A stretch of 20,460 bases of DNA from Tiamatella sp964451715 (GCA_964451715.1 CAYVIZ010000022.1:1-20460); one strand, 5' to 3'. Counted from the first letter of the stretch, positions 1 through 7,977 are shown. The notes: generated by a model from the letters alone, not told the origin. Program-made: numbers and translations.

Positions 1-28
1 GTGTAGCCGTGGTGCGGGGTTTCCTGGC

Positions 29-661
29 TTATACTAGTCTTAGTATGAGGTGGCCTCCCGCCTCCATCTGGCCTGAGATCTTGTATTCCAGTTTGGCGGT
101 GTGTAGGGGTGAGTTTGTTACTAGTGTGTGGTATTCGCCGTTCTCGCCTAGGGGGTCTGCTCCTGCCTCTATGAGGCAGCTGGTTATGTTGTCTAGTGTA
201 TTCTTGTCTAGTGTTCTGCCTAGGATGCTGCAGGGGAGGTTCTTGTCTTGGCCTATTACTATGGACTCGAAGCCTGCCTCTGCTATTCTCCAGGCGAGCT
301 CCAGTGTGTCCTGGCCCCATAGCGGCTCTCTTAGGGTGGCGCCCGCCTCCTCTGCTACTTTCTGGTAGTATTCTAGGTGGTCTTCTATGAAGACGTCCCC
401 CGCCACCAGTGTGTCTGCCTCGAGGAGGCGGAGGGTTTTTACCGTGTATTCGAAGCCTTTGCCTGGGGGGAGTTTCGCCGCTAGTATGGGTGTTCCCGTG
501 TGTAGGAGTGTCTCGAGTGTCTTGCCGAGGTTGACTAGGTGGGGGCTGGGATAGGTGGGGGACTCGTATACTAGTAGGAGCCCGGCGTCGATGGGCTGCT
601 CTAGGTAGGCCGCGTAGAGGGAGTCCTTCCCGCCTGAGAGCAATGCTATCTTCCTGCCCAT
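29..661 (-). CDS. dph6: Diphthine--ammonia ligase, Dph6 family (ATP-PPase)
   Basis: The 210-aa product belongs to the MJ0570/Dph6 family, which carries out the ATP-dependent amidation of diphthine to diphthamide on elongation factor 2. The PP-loop SGGKDS is at residues 9-14, LREPLWGQDT at about 110-119, and the family signature GENGEYHT at 172-179. Length is normal for archaeal members. The start is an ATG preceded on the minus strand by AGAGGAACC at workable Shine-Dalgarno spacing. It lies 81 bp downstream of the metallophosphoesterase gene on the same strand, and no strong TATA box is evident in that spacer, so the two may be co-transcribed. Family assignment is firm. The precise substrate is inferred from the family, and other members of this ATP-binding group are uncharacterised. 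Confidence 0.88.
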   Translation of the reverse strand: MGRKIALLSGGKDSLYAAYLEQPIDAGLLLVYESPTYPSPHLVNLGKTLETLLHTGTPILAAKLPPGKGFEYTVKTLRLLEADTLVAGDVFIEDHLEYYQKVAEEAGATLREPLWGQDTLELAWRIAEAGFESIVIGQDKNLPCSILGRTLDKNTLDNITSCLIEAGADPLGENGEYHTLVTNSPLHTAKLEYKISGQMEAGGHLILRLV

Positions 662-742
662 GGTTTGGTTCCTCTTGTTCTATTGCCGGGTTTCCTTGTT
701 GAAAAGCGTTTTCCGTAGAGGCGTCTTTTTGCCGGGGTGTGT

Positions 743-1669
743 TTATGGTATGACCTGGTGTTTCACCTTGTAGCCGCCTTCTTCTATTGCTGTGTCTATG
801 AGGACGAAGCCCTGGGGGCCTGGCGCCGTGTAGTATGCGTTGATGTATGTTACACCGTTTATCCGGGTTGCCCTGCTCTTGCTGCGGGTGTGCAGGTGGC
901 CGTATATCGTTGTTATCGTCTTGTCCCTGTACTCGTCTATCGCGTCTCCCAGCATGGGGAAGCCGGCGTAGGCTAGGTCGAAGTCTTCCACGCTCCTCCC
1001 GGTGTATCTTAGGAGCTCCCGTCGTGGGGCGTGGTGTAGCACCGCGATCACCGGGGGCTCGGCTTCGGCGAGCTGTCTTCTCAGGTTCTCGGCGTTGAGC
1101 CGGGCGTACTCCTCGTTGGGTATGGGGAGCCTTATGTATATGCAGTCGTTCCTCCAGCGCGGCGGGCAGAGTGGGTTCCAGTGTCTGTGCTCGCAGGCCT
1201 CTATGACTCCCAGGGGGACTCCGTAGGGGTTGCAGCGCTCGTAGTCCTCCCTCGTGTAACCGGGTGGCCCGTAGCTGTAGTCGTACCATCCGACTGTTCC
1301 TGCGAGGCTTACATCCTTTATCCTCTCGGGCCCCGTGTCGTCTAGTATGTGGACGTTGTACTCTTCTAGTATGGTCTTCAGCAGGCCCAGCTGGTCCAGG
1401 CTTGTCCATCCTTTCCTTAGCCTGTTGCGTGTCAGGTAGTGCTCATGGTTTCCCCAGACGGCTATTATTGGACCCTTGTAGGCTCCGCGTATTACGCGGA
1501 GGAGGCTCCTGACGCGGTTTTCGAGGGGGCTGCTTAGGAAGTCTCCTGCCAGGAGTAGCGCGTCTATGCTGGTGCTGCCTAGGATGCTTGTGAGGCGGTG
1601 CAGTTCTCTCTGGTACTCGGGGAAGTGGAGGTCTGACACTGCTAGGAGCCTGGCCAAGGAGTGGTTCAC
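743..1669 (-). CDS. Calcineurin-like metallophosphoesterase
   Basis: The 308-aa protein has the full set of binuclear metallophosphoesterase motifs: SDLH (D13, H15), LLAGDF (D43), GNHEH (N74, H75), VLHHAP (H212/H213) and YGHLH (H258, H260). It should hydrolyse a phosphomonoester or phosphodiester in the cytosol; no signal peptide or membrane segment is seen and the substrate cannot be read from sequence. The region between GNHEH and VLHHAP (about 80-205) is longer than in minimal members and contains a Cys/His/Trp-rich stretch (C146, C159, C168, C176). The annotated start is GTG at 1669, but GGAGGGG almost abuts it. The in-frame TTG four codons downstream sits better relative to that Shine-Dalgarno and may be the real start. 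Confidence 0.85.
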   Translation of the reverse strand: MNHSLARLLAVSDLHFPEYQRELHRLTSILGSTSIDALLLAGDFLSSPLENRVRSLLRVIRGAYKGPIIAVWGNHEHYLTRNRLRKGWTSLDQLGLLKTILEEYNVHILDDTGPERIKDVSLAGTVGWYDYSYGPPGYTREDYERCNPYGVPLGVIEACEHRHWNPLCPPRWRNDCIYIRLPIPNEEYARLNAENLRRQLAEAEPPVIAVLHHAPRRELLRYTGRSVEDFDLAYAGFPMLGDAIDEYRDKTITTIYGHLHTRSKSRATRINGVTYINAYYTAPGPQGFVLIDTAIEEGGYKVKHQVIP

Positions 1670-1701
1670 CCCTCCGCGTGTAGGGGGTTGTTGGGGTGGT
1701 T

Positions 1702-1732
1702 TATCTTTTTATTCACACCCGCATTATTATAC
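1702..1732. promoter_or_regulatory. Divergent promoter pair between phosphoesterase and ATPase genes
   Basis: The 80-bp spacer holds one AT-rich TATA-like element per direction. On the minus strand AATAAAAAGATAAA (1702-1715) would start transcription near 1683, just ahead of GGAGGGG. On the plus strand TTATTATAC (1724-1732) lies about 22-26 bp before the GTG at 1750, which predicts a leaderless ATPase transcript. These are read by position and composition only. Confidence 0.5.
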
Positions 1733-1744
1733 AGTGGGTGTTAT

Positions 1745-1766
1745 AACAGGTGCTGCATAACCTGTT
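1745..1766. repeat. Inverted repeat over the ATPase start codon (candidate operator)
   Basis: Perfect 7-bp arms AACAGGT (1745-1751) and ACCTGTT (1760-1766) flank an 8-bp spacer and straddle the predicted leaderless start of the ATPase gene. A dimeric repressor bound here would block transcription start. It also overlaps codons 1-5, so chance cannot be excluded. Confidence 0.35.
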
Positions 1767-3141
1767 TGTGGACCGGGAGGAGGAGATGAATGCTCTGGAC
1801 AAGGCTTACAGGGTGAGGCCCTCGCTGGTAGTCGTCTACGGGAGAAGGCGTGTAGGTAAAACCAGGCTGGTCGCCGAGTGGATGAAGGAGAAGAATTTAG
1901 ACGCGGTATACTACCACTCCGTCCCGGCAGGCCACGACGTAAACCTCCGAGGACTAGCCGAGTCGGCTTCTAGGAGCCTTGGAACAGGGTTCCTCGAGAA
2001 GGCCCGCTTCACGAGCCTGGACTCCCTATTAGAGGCCCTGGCGGGGGTGAGGCGTGACGCCGTGGTCGCCATAGACGAGTTCACATACTGGGTTAGAGGA
2101 GAGCCCCGCGCCGCCGGCGAGCTCCAGCGCTTCGTCGACCACGTCCTCCCCGGGACTAGGATGATGCTGGTCATCGTGGGAAGCCTTCTGGGTGTAATGC
2201 TCCGCGGGATCCTGGGGGCTGGCGCCCCCCTCTACGGGCGCTCACACGCCCGTATAAGGGTAGACCCTATGAAGCCCTGGGATACAGCCGGGTTCCACCC
2301 GTGGCTAAGCCTGGAGGACCAGCTCAGGGTTTACGGGCTCTTCGGGGGTGTCCCCTATTATCATTCGATGGTGGCTGAGGGGGAGGATCTCCGCGGTATA
2401 GTTGAGAGGCTGGTGGCCTCCCCCCACACACCCCTCCACGACGAGCTGGTCTTCATGCTCAGAGACGAGCTCCAGAACCCTGCGCCTTATTATAGTGTGC
2501 TGGAGGCTCTGGCCCGGGGGTATACTAGGATCTCCGAGATATCGGGTTATACCGGTATACATGTACAGCACCTGCCCCGCTATATTTCGACCCTTGAACT
2601 CCTAGGCCTCGTGGAGAGGGTTGTGCCACTAGGCTCCAAGAGGGGGTGGTACAGGATTAGGGATCCCATAGCCAGGACATGGTTCCGCCTGGTAGAGCCT
2701 CTGCTCCCACTGATAGAGGCGGGCTCCCAGGCGGAGGCTGTGGAGAAGATCCTCGCTGGGCTGGAGGTGGTTATGGGGGAGGTTTTCGAGGATGTAGCGG
2801 TGGAGTATGTAAGGCATCTTGCCGGGAGGGGGGAGATTAGATACGATAGGATAGGACGCTGGGCCAGGCGGGGCGTCGAGATAGACCTCCTAGCCGTAGA
2901 CGGGGAATCCCGGGTGGTGCACGCTTTCGAGGTTAAGTGGTCTAGGATAACGCCGCGGGAGGCGGGGCGTATAGCGGCGAGGCTAGAGTCCAAACTCTTA
3001 GAGACACCCTATAGGGAGTGGAGTCATAGGATACACCTAGTCTGCAGGGATTACCGGGGAGAGAAGCCCGGCAGCATTAGGGTACACACTCTGGAGGATA
3101 TGCCGTTCCACAACACGAGGAGGGTAGACGTGGAGGATTAA
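1750..3141 (+). CDS. Archaeal ATPase with C-terminal DUF234 nuclease-like domain
   Basis: This 463-aa protein matches the archaea-rich ATPase_2 (PF01637) plus DUF234 (PF03008) architecture. Walker A is GRRRVGKT (31-38) and Walker B is VVAIDEF (105-111, D109/E110). A winged-helix region follows at about 245-305 (RISEISGYTGIHVQHLPRYI, then YRIRDP). The C-terminal domain carries GVEIDLLAV (375-383) and HAFEVKW (391-397), with D379 and E394-x-K396 spaced as in PD-(D/E)XK nucleases. An EVFEDVA helix (344-350) precedes them. Members are widespread and multi-copy in archaea, with no agreed function; DNA binding or cleavage is inference. The GTG start is placed for a leaderless transcript, so no Shine-Dalgarno is expected. 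TYW1 follows with its own TATA-like element, so a functional link is not implied. Confidence 0.85.
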   Translation: MLHNLFVDREEEMNALDKAYRVRPSLVVVYGRRRVGKTRLVAEWMKEKNLDAVYYHSVPAGHDVNLRGLAESASRSLGTGFLEKARFTSLDSLLEALAGVRRDAVVAIDEFTYWVRGEPRAAGELQRFVDHVLPGTRMMLVIVGSLLGVMLRGILGAGAPLYGRSHARIRVDPMKPWDTAGFHPWLSLEDQLRVYGLFGGVPYYHSMVAEGEDLRGIVERLVASPHTPLHDELVFMLRDELQNPAPYYSVLEALARGYTRISEISGYTGIHVQHLPRYISTLELLGLVERVVPLGSKRGWYRIRDPIARTWFRLVEPLLPLIEAGSQAEAVEKILAGLEVVMGEVFEDVAVEYVRHLAGRGEIRYDRIGRWARRGVEIDLLAVDGESRVVHAFEVKWSRITPREAGRIAARLESKLLETPYREWSHRIHLVCRDYRGEKPGSIRVHTLEDMPFHNTRRVDVED

Positions 3142-3220
3142 TCCAGCAGCACTGGATCCTGGTATAGTATTGATTTATAGGTTCTGGCTGGGGCGTTGTA
3201 TTCTCTGGGGAGGAAGGGAG

Positions 3221-4267
3221 TTGTTCGAGGAGGAGAGGTACAGGGTTCTAAGGGAGAGGCTGGAGAGGCAGAAGTACCATTTCGTCGGCAGGCACAGCGC
3301 TGTCAAGAAGTGCTACTGGAACCACGCGGCAATAGTGGAGGGGAGGTTCTGCTATAAATGCAAGTTCTACGGTATTGAGAGCCACCGCTGCATACAGATG
3401 AGCCCAACCGCGTTCTGGTGCTGGAACGCGTGCCTCCACTGCTGGAGGCTCCGCCCCCAGGACATGGGGTTCGAGTGGGACGAGACTAGGATGCCCTTCG
3501 CAGACCCGCCGGAGGAGATAGTGGAGGGCATGATCAGGGAGTACAGGCGCCTGGTAAGCGGCTACAGGGGGCACCCCAGGGCTGATCCTAGGAGGATAGA
3601 GGAGGCTTTGAACCCTAAGCACGTGGCTATAAGCCTCACAGGCGAGCCCACGCTCTACCCGTACTTCAGCGACTTCCTCAGGGAGATACACAGGAGGGGG
3701 ATGACCAGCTTCCTCGTCACACGCGGCGTCAGGCCCGACGTGCTGGGCAGGCTCGACGAGGAGCCCAGCCAGACCTACCTGAGCCTCGAGGCCTGGGATA
3801 AGGAGAGCTACGAGTACTTCAACAGGCCGCTGGTGCCGAGGGCGTGGGAGCTGACCCTGGAGAGCATAGACCTCCTGAGGACATTCAAGAACCCTACGGT
3901 GTACCGTATAACCCTTGTGAAGGGGTGGAACACGGGGGAGGAGGCGTTGAGGATGCTTGCCAAGCTGGTGGAGAGGGGGGAGCCCACCTACGTGGAGCTC
4001 AAGTCATACATGCACGTGGGGGCGAGCAGGTACAGGCTGAGCAGGGAGAACATGCTGAGCCACGAGGAGGTGAGGAGTATAGCGGAGCGCTTCTCGGAGC
4101 TGACGGGATACCCTGTGAGGAGCGAGTCCCGGCCTAGCAGGGTGGTACTACTGTCCAGGCTGGAGAAGCCCATACGCCACGGCAAGGGATGCCCTCAGGG
4201 GTGGAGCACGCCGGACTATCCCGGGGAGAGCGAGTACAACTCCTCGGATCCCGAGTCCCGGCTATAG
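3221..4267 (+). CDS. taw1: 4-demethylwyosine synthase TYW1 (radical SAM)
   Basis: This enzyme condenses N1-methylguanosine-37 of tRNA-Phe with a two-carbon unit from pyruvate to form 4-demethylwyosine (imG-14), using two [4Fe-4S] clusters. The radical-SAM motif CWNACLHC and three upstream cysteines (in VKKC, RFCYKCKFYG and HRCIQMSP) are present, as is ELKSYMHVG near the C terminus. The frame opens at TTG 3170, but I place the start at TTG 3221: GGGGAGG lies about 7 nt before it, a TATA-like element (TTGATTTATAG, about 3170-3180) falls inside the longer version, and the added residues look unlike the family. With this start the cysteines are C31, C44, C57, C67, C71 and C74, which by my recollection have exactly the spacing of the Pyrococcus enzyme. 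Length is 348 aa. Confidence 0.93.
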   Translation: MFEEERYRVLRERLERQKYHFVGRHSAVKKCYWNHAAIVEGRFCYKCKFYGIESHRCIQMSPTAFWCWNACLHCWRLRPQDMGFEWDETRMPFADPPEEIVEGMIREYRRLVSGYRGHPRADPRRIEEALNPKHVAISLTGEPTLYPYFSDFLREIHRRGMTSFLVTRGVRPDVLGRLDEEPSQTYLSLEAWDKESYEYFNRPLVPRAWELTLESIDLLRTFKNPTVYRITLVKGWNTGEEALRMLAKLVERGEPTYVELKSYMHVGASRYRLSRENMLSHEEVRSIAERFSELTGYPVRSESRPSRVVLLSRLEKPIRHGKGCPQGWSTPDYPGESEYNSSDPESRL

Positions 4268-4303
4268 AGGAGCCGGGGACTAGATCACTATTCCGGAGAG
4301 GAT

Positions 4304-4317
4304 TCTTCTTTATTATC
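4304..4317 (+). terminator. Pyrimidine-rich 3'-end signal after TYW1
   Basis: TTCTTCTTTATTATC lies about 36 bp past the TYW1 stop in the convergent spacer with vapC-1. A T-rich tract without a hairpin is the usual form of an archaeal terminator. The 11-mer TCTTTATTATC (4307-4317) recurs exactly after the M20 peptidase gene. Confidence 0.45.
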
Positions 4318-4360
4318 GGCCCTATCCCAGTGTATCTCAATATAATACTAAGAGGTGTTC

Positions 4361-4783
4361 CTACCCAGTCTTCCATCTCAGCGACTCCAGCTCTTCCAGT
4401 AGCTGGTCAACACTAATCGCCTCGGGGAACCTCTTTAGGTCACGGTCTTCTGTAACCAGTTTCGCCCCATGCACCCGTGCAGCATGGAGGTATGCTGCAT
4501 CATAGAAGGTGAGGTTCTCCTCTATAGCCAGCCTCACTACCTCATCCAGGCCCGTATCATTCCTGGCTACTCGTATGTTTCTAAGGATCTCCTGGAAGAG
4601 GTTGGCCACCACTATTGGATCCTTTATTTTCCCCTTTCTGTGCTCCTTCCATATAACGTTTCCAACCTCGTAGAGGGTTAGATCCAATACTTCGAGGATA
4701 TCAGAATAGTATAGAATATTCTCCCGGAGCCGTCTCACGAGCGGATATAGAGCTGACGTGTCGAGGAGATACCTGCTTGTCAC
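4361..4783 (-). CDS. vapC: PIN-domain ribonuclease toxin VapC (copy 1)
   Basis: The 140-aa PIN-domain protein has the acidic metal-binding set expected of an active RNase toxin: D8 (LLDTSAL), E39 (LTLYEVGNVIWKE), D95 (TFYDAAYLHAA) and D113 (VTEDRDL). VapC toxins cleave structured RNAs such as tRNA or rRNA loops; the target here is unknown. The start is GTG, 7 bp after the antitoxin stop, so the pair is translationally coupled. The YEVGNxIWKE and TFYDAxY blocks are shared with the second VapC at 12496-12936, so the two are paralogues of one subfamily. It converges on TYW1. Confidence 0.92.
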   Translation of the reverse strand: MTSRYLLDTSALYPLVRRLRENILYYSDILEVLDLTLYEVGNVIWKEHRKGKIKDPIVVANLFQEILRNIRVARNDTGLDEVVRLAIEENLTFYDAAYLHAARVHGAKLVTEDRDLKRFPEAISVDQLLEELESLRWKTG

Positions 4784-4790
4784 GGCGCAT

Positions 4791-5015
4791 TCACTCTTCG
4801 GTTCTCACTTCTCTGACGGCTTGTATCCATTCCTCAACAGATACATCCATGGATTCGAGTGTTCTGTCTAGTAGGCTCCTCAGCTTGGAGAGTTTAGCCT
4901 GTTTTACCTCCTCCTCCAGAGCCTTCTCCACAACGCTCCTAATATCCACGCCGAGCCTCTCAGCCTCCTCTTTAAGCTCCCGTCTAACCCGTACAGAGAC
5001 TACTGCTGTAGACAA
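4791..5015 (-). CDS. vapB: VapB-type antitoxin (copy 1)
   Basis: This is a small antitoxin of about 74 aa, with a short beta strand (TAVVSVRVRREL) followed by helices, as in ribbon-helix-helix DNA-binding antitoxins. The acidic C-terminal half would wrap the VapC toxin. The frame opens at GTG 5024, but that GTG lies inside the Shine-Dalgarno GGAGGTGA (5021-5028). TTG 5015 follows that site by 5 nt and gives the normal N terminus MSTAVVSVRV, so I use it. It precedes vapC-1 by 7 bp on the same strand. Autoregulation through the TGTATACA sites upstream is likely by analogy with the family. Confidence 0.85.
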   Translation of the reverse strand: MSTAVVSVRVRRELKEEAERLGVDIRSVVEKALEEEVKQAKLSKLRSLLDRTLESMDVSVEEWIQAVREVRTEE

Positions 5016-5035
5016 CCAATTCACCTCCGATAATG

Positions 5036-5072
5036 TGTATACAACCGAGGGCTATATGTGTTTATGTATACA
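5036..5072 (-). promoter_or_regulatory. vapBC-1 promoter with paired TGTATACA sites
   Basis: Two copies of the 8-bp palindrome TGTATACA (5036-5043 and 5065-5072) are spaced 29 bp apart, close to three helical turns. Between them on the minus strand are AT-rich TATA candidates (ATAAACACATATAG), putting the start of transcription near 5030-5040. One site lies over the start point and the other over the upstream edge of the TATA/BRE region, a layout suited to autorepression by VapB. Confidence 0.5.
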
Positions 5073-5083
5073 ATACAGGACTC

Positions 5084-5824
5084 CTAGACAGAGGCTCGGA
5101 GACCCCTGAAACCTATAAACACCCCAGGCGGAACCCTGCCTTCCCCAGTCAACCGCTCCAGCTCCCCGAGGCTTCCGGGGGATAGATGAACCGCCACGGC
5201 ACGCCCTGGACGAGCCTCACTAGCCAGTCTGAGGAAATCCTCTACCGTCATATGGCCCGTCCTATCAGCAACCTCTCCGAGGCTGGAGGGGAGAGTCGCC
5301 TCGGCTATGAGTAGTGGCACATCCATCGCCCACTCCAGTAGAGAAGGATTAATCCTCGTGTCACTCGTGTATACCGCAATCCTGTAATCGCCCTCCAAGA
5401 TTAAGACGCCATACGTAGGCACACTATGGCTCACGGGACGAGTCTCCACCCTATAGCCGTGAGACAGGGGGAACCCGCCTGCCGCCTCCAGCGAAAGCTC
5501 CAGTCTACTTGGTGTAAATGTTTCAAGATAGCCGCCTAGGTAAGCCATTACGTCACTCCTAGCCAAAACCCTGAGCCGGGGACAGGACTCTGCTATCCTC
5601 GCCGTTGCAAGGGAGGGTATGCCCGCCCAGTGGTCTATATGTATATGGGACACGTAAACCGCGTCGATATCACAGGGAGAGTAACCCGTTGAAGCGAGCC
5701 CTGTAAGACAGTCTTCGCCGCAGTCTAGCAGTAGTCTAAAATCACCGGTATCAACAAGTATTGAGGGGCCTCCATAGTGGGGAGGAGGATACGAGCCCCC
5801 TCCCCCCACCACGGCTACAATCAA
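5084..5824 (-). CDS. MBL-fold metallohydrolase, RNase Z-like
   Basis: The 246-aa protein has a complete metallo-beta-lactamase metal site: SHIHIDHWAG (H60, H62, D64, H65), H133 (VSHSVP), D155 (TSDTRIN) and H213 (AVHLSPG). RNase Z-like landmarks are VDTGDFRLLLDCGED near the N terminus, LLIAEATL (E175) and TGHMTVEDF (H191). Only 22 residues separate H133 from D155, where tRNA-processing RNase Z has its long flexible arm, so the tRNA-binding exosite seems absent. A phosphodiesterase or nuclease role is plausible but not proven. TTG 5824 opens the frame, but GTG codons at 5812 and 5809 fit the promoter position at least as well. It follows herA by 53 bp with its own TATA box. Confidence 0.82.
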   Translation of the reverse strand: MIVAVVGGGGSYPPPHYGGPSILVDTGDFRLLLDCGEDCLTGLASTGYSPCDIDAVYVSHIHIDHWAGIPSLATARIAESCPRLRVLARSDVMAYLGGYLETFTPSRLELSLEAAGGFPLSHGYRVETRPVSHSVPTYGVLILEGDYRIAVYTSDTRINPSLLEWAMDVPLLIAEATLPSSLGEVADRTGHMTVEDFLRLASEARPGRAVAVHLSPGSLGELERLTGEGRVPPGVFIGFRGLRASV

Positions 5825-5834
5825 CTCGTCTCAC

Positions 5835-5844
5835 TATAAATATA
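5835..5844 (-). promoter_or_regulatory. TATA box of the MBL hydrolase gene
   Basis: TATATTTATA on the minus strand is a good archaeal TATA element in the herA-MBL spacer. Initiation about 26 bp downstream falls near 5810-5816, which favours a leaderless transcript starting at or inside the annotated N terminus. Confidence 0.5.
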
Positions 5845-5877
5845 GACGAGGCCTAGGGGCCGCTTATAATGGTTGCC

Positions 5878-7971
5878 TCAGAAACCACTGGACACGTCGA
5901 AGTGCATGGTGAGGGGTAGTGAGGTGACTCCTGTCACGGTCCCGTTTGGTATATAGTAGCTCTTCACCAGGAAGTGTCTCTGGGGTGCTAGTGCTAGGAA
6001 TCGCTTATACTCTGCCGGGAGATCCAGCCTGTCTAGGTGAATGGGGTCCATCCTCATAATTATCTTCGTGTTGGTCAGCTGTACCACGACATCGTTGAGG
6101 TCGCCGAGGGTGTGGGTTGCGAAGACCAGGCCTATGCCCCTCGCACGGCCTAGCCTGGCTATCCTGCCGAGGACGCTGGAGAGCGCGCGGGCCCTCTCGT
6201 CCCTCGCCTCGTTGGGAAAGAACTGGTGTGCCTCGTCTATGAAGACTATAACCCTAGGCGTCTCCCTCCTCTCCCTCCAGGCACGCTGCTTCCAGCCGAG
6301 CAGAGTCTCGAGCATCCTTATAGCCACGACACGATGCGTGTTCTCTCCTAGGCTGCTCACCCTGTGGCTCCATGCAAGGTCTACCACAAGGGGTGCCTTC
6401 TCATCCGTGGAGACGGATACGAGGCCAGGCCAGGAGGGCTCTCCGAGGAAGTGGAGCACACCGTCCCTTACCTCCTGGACCACGTCTACTATACCGGTCT
6501 CCGCCAGCGTACCCAGCTCCCTCGCAAGGTTCTCCAGTGTGCTCCTGTGAGGGGAGGCGTCTTCTAGGGCGCGGCACAATAGGAGGGGGATGTGCGCGTA
6601 GTTGTTGACCGCGCTCTCGAGCTCCCTGGAGATCCACTGGTACTGGAGTTTAAGCCTGCCGGCCACGTCTCTCAAAACGTTCTCCGAGTAGTAGTCACTG
6701 CAAACCCTAGAGTCCCTCGTCTGGGCATGGTATACGTAGTGCTTAACACCCTCGAGATACAGGTCTATGAAGGGCTTCGGCGACCCGTGGGGCGATGCGT
6801 ACTCGACTCTCTTCTTGACCCTCCTAAGTATGTCCCTTGCATGGCTCGTGAGGCCCGGCATCAGGGAGGCCAGCGCGTCCCCTGTAAGCCCCGTGGTCCT
6901 TATAGTGTATGGCGTGAAGTACAGCTTCTTCCCTGCACCGTTGAGCCTAAGCCTGTGAGCCAGGCCGGGCCCCTCCAGGGTGGGCTCCTCTTCCTCGGCG
7001 TCTATGTCTAAAGCGTTGAGCAGGGGGGCTAGGCTGTCATTATGGTAGTCATTGTATACGCTACGTAGAAGGCTCTCCCACCCGCCGGGGGAGGGCTTGG
7101 CTCCTATTATGTCCCTGGAGACCGGGGCCACGATGATGAGCTTGTCGGGCTCTTTTACTCCCTCGTATACCCTGAGTCCACCTGTGTCTCGGCGGCTGGT
7201 GGGAGGCATTAGGAGCTGTATGTAGTCCTGGTTCAAGTCGAAGACCACTAGTCCAAGCCTGTTATCGGTGCTCGAGAGGTGGGCTATCATGTTCTTTAAA
7301 AGCGTAGTCTTCCCGCTCCCGGTTGTGCCTAGTATTAGGGTGTGTTGGAGCATGACCCTGACAGGGAGGACAACCGGTATAGCACCCTGTTTTACGGGTA
7401 CCGAGTTGAAGGTGAGGGCCCCGAGGACTACGCCCTCGCCCCTCGGCGGGAGGCCGAGGAGCTTCACCAGGACCTCGGGGTAGGGGTCTATGACGGGGCT
7501 CTGGGGTTCTATGCTCAGGTTTGCAGGTATGACGGACCCTGTCTCAGGATCGTATTCCAGGAGGATCTCACCCGTTATCTTGGTCCTCGTCATTAGCGTG
7601 GAGGCATCCACGGATACTGGAGAGGCGAGGGGCTCCTCGACTCCTATGCGCGCGAGCTCGTCCAGCCTCGTTATACTCACAACCCTGACCGAGATCAGGT
7701 GGAGTGTTTTAGGGTCTAGTATTGCAAGTATGCTGCCCATCCTGTAGAGCGGGTTGGCCTCGTCCAGGGCTGAGAAGTATATTGAGGGATCCACGTCGAA
7801 TACTACCCTTGCCCGGGAGGAGTCGACCTCTACAGGGCTGAACCTGGATACTATGCCTACAGGCCTCCCATACCTGGGCGCCTCCCTATGGGCTTCGGCG
7901 AGCCTTTCGCCTAGGATCCTGTGGGTGTCTGGGCCCGCTAGGAGGCCTCTCTCACCTATATTCTCCTCCAC
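5878..7971 (-). CDS. herA: HerA-family FtsK-like hexameric ATPase/translocase (enlarged)
   Basis: The 697-aa protein has the HerA hallmarks: a beta-barrel-like N-terminal region (about 38-150), Walker A GTTGSGKT (215-222) followed by LVVFDLNQDY (241-250), Walker B VIVFIDEAHQFFP (574-586; D579, E580), RARGIGLVFATHTLGDLN (609-626) and an arginine-finger-like TKIIMRMDP (R640). HerA hexamers pump duplex DNA and work with the NurA nuclease in end processing. It is about 200 aa longer than typical archaeal HerA, and most of the excess lies between Walker A and B (about 360 residues apart), with a long alpha-rich insert around 290-520. GTG 7971 starts 6 bp after the nurA stop, with GGGGTG upstream. 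No Mre11 or Rad50 gene is next to it, so this may be a second, specialised HerA. The symbol is by family. Confidence 0.85.
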   Translation of the reverse strand: MEENIGERGLLAGPDTHRILGERLAEAHREAPRYGRPVGIVSRFSPVEVDSSRARVVFDVDPSIYFSALDEANPLYRMGSILAILDPKTLHLISVRVVSITRLDELARIGVEEPLASPVSVDASTLMTRTKITGEILLEYDPETGSVIPANLSIEPQSPVIDPYPEVLVKLLGLPPRGEGVVLGALTFNSVPVKQGAIPVVLPVRVMLQHTLILGTTGSGKTTLLKNMIAHLSSTDNRLGLVVFDLNQDYIQLLMPPTSRRDTGGLRVYEGVKEPDKLIIVAPVSRDIIGAKPSPGGWESLLRSVYNDYHNDSLAPLLNALDIDAEEEEPTLEGPGLAHRLRLNGAGKKLYFTPYTIRTTGLTGDALASLMPGLTSHARDILRRVKKRVEYASPHGSPKPFIDLYLEGVKHYVYHAQTRDSRVCSDYYSENVLRDVAGRLKLQYQWISRELESAVNNYAHIPLLLCRALEDASPHRSTLENLARELGTLAETGIVDVVQEVRDGVLHFLGEPSWPGLVSVSTDEKAPLVVDLAWSHRVSSLGENTHRVVAIRMLETLLGWKQRAWRERRETPRVIVFIDEAHQFFPNEARDERARALSSVLGRIARLGRARGIGLVFATHTLGDLNDVVVQLTNTKIIMRMDPIHLDRLDLPAEYKRFLALAPQRHFLVKSYYIPNGTVTGVTSLPLTMHFDVSSGF

Positions 7972-7977
7972 CGCTCA

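Noticed and set aside
6041..6550. Long plus-strand open frame (169 aa) inside herA
   Set aside because: It is an antisense shadow of a strongly supported gene; its serine/threonine/arginine-rich product reflects the GC-rich complementary frame.
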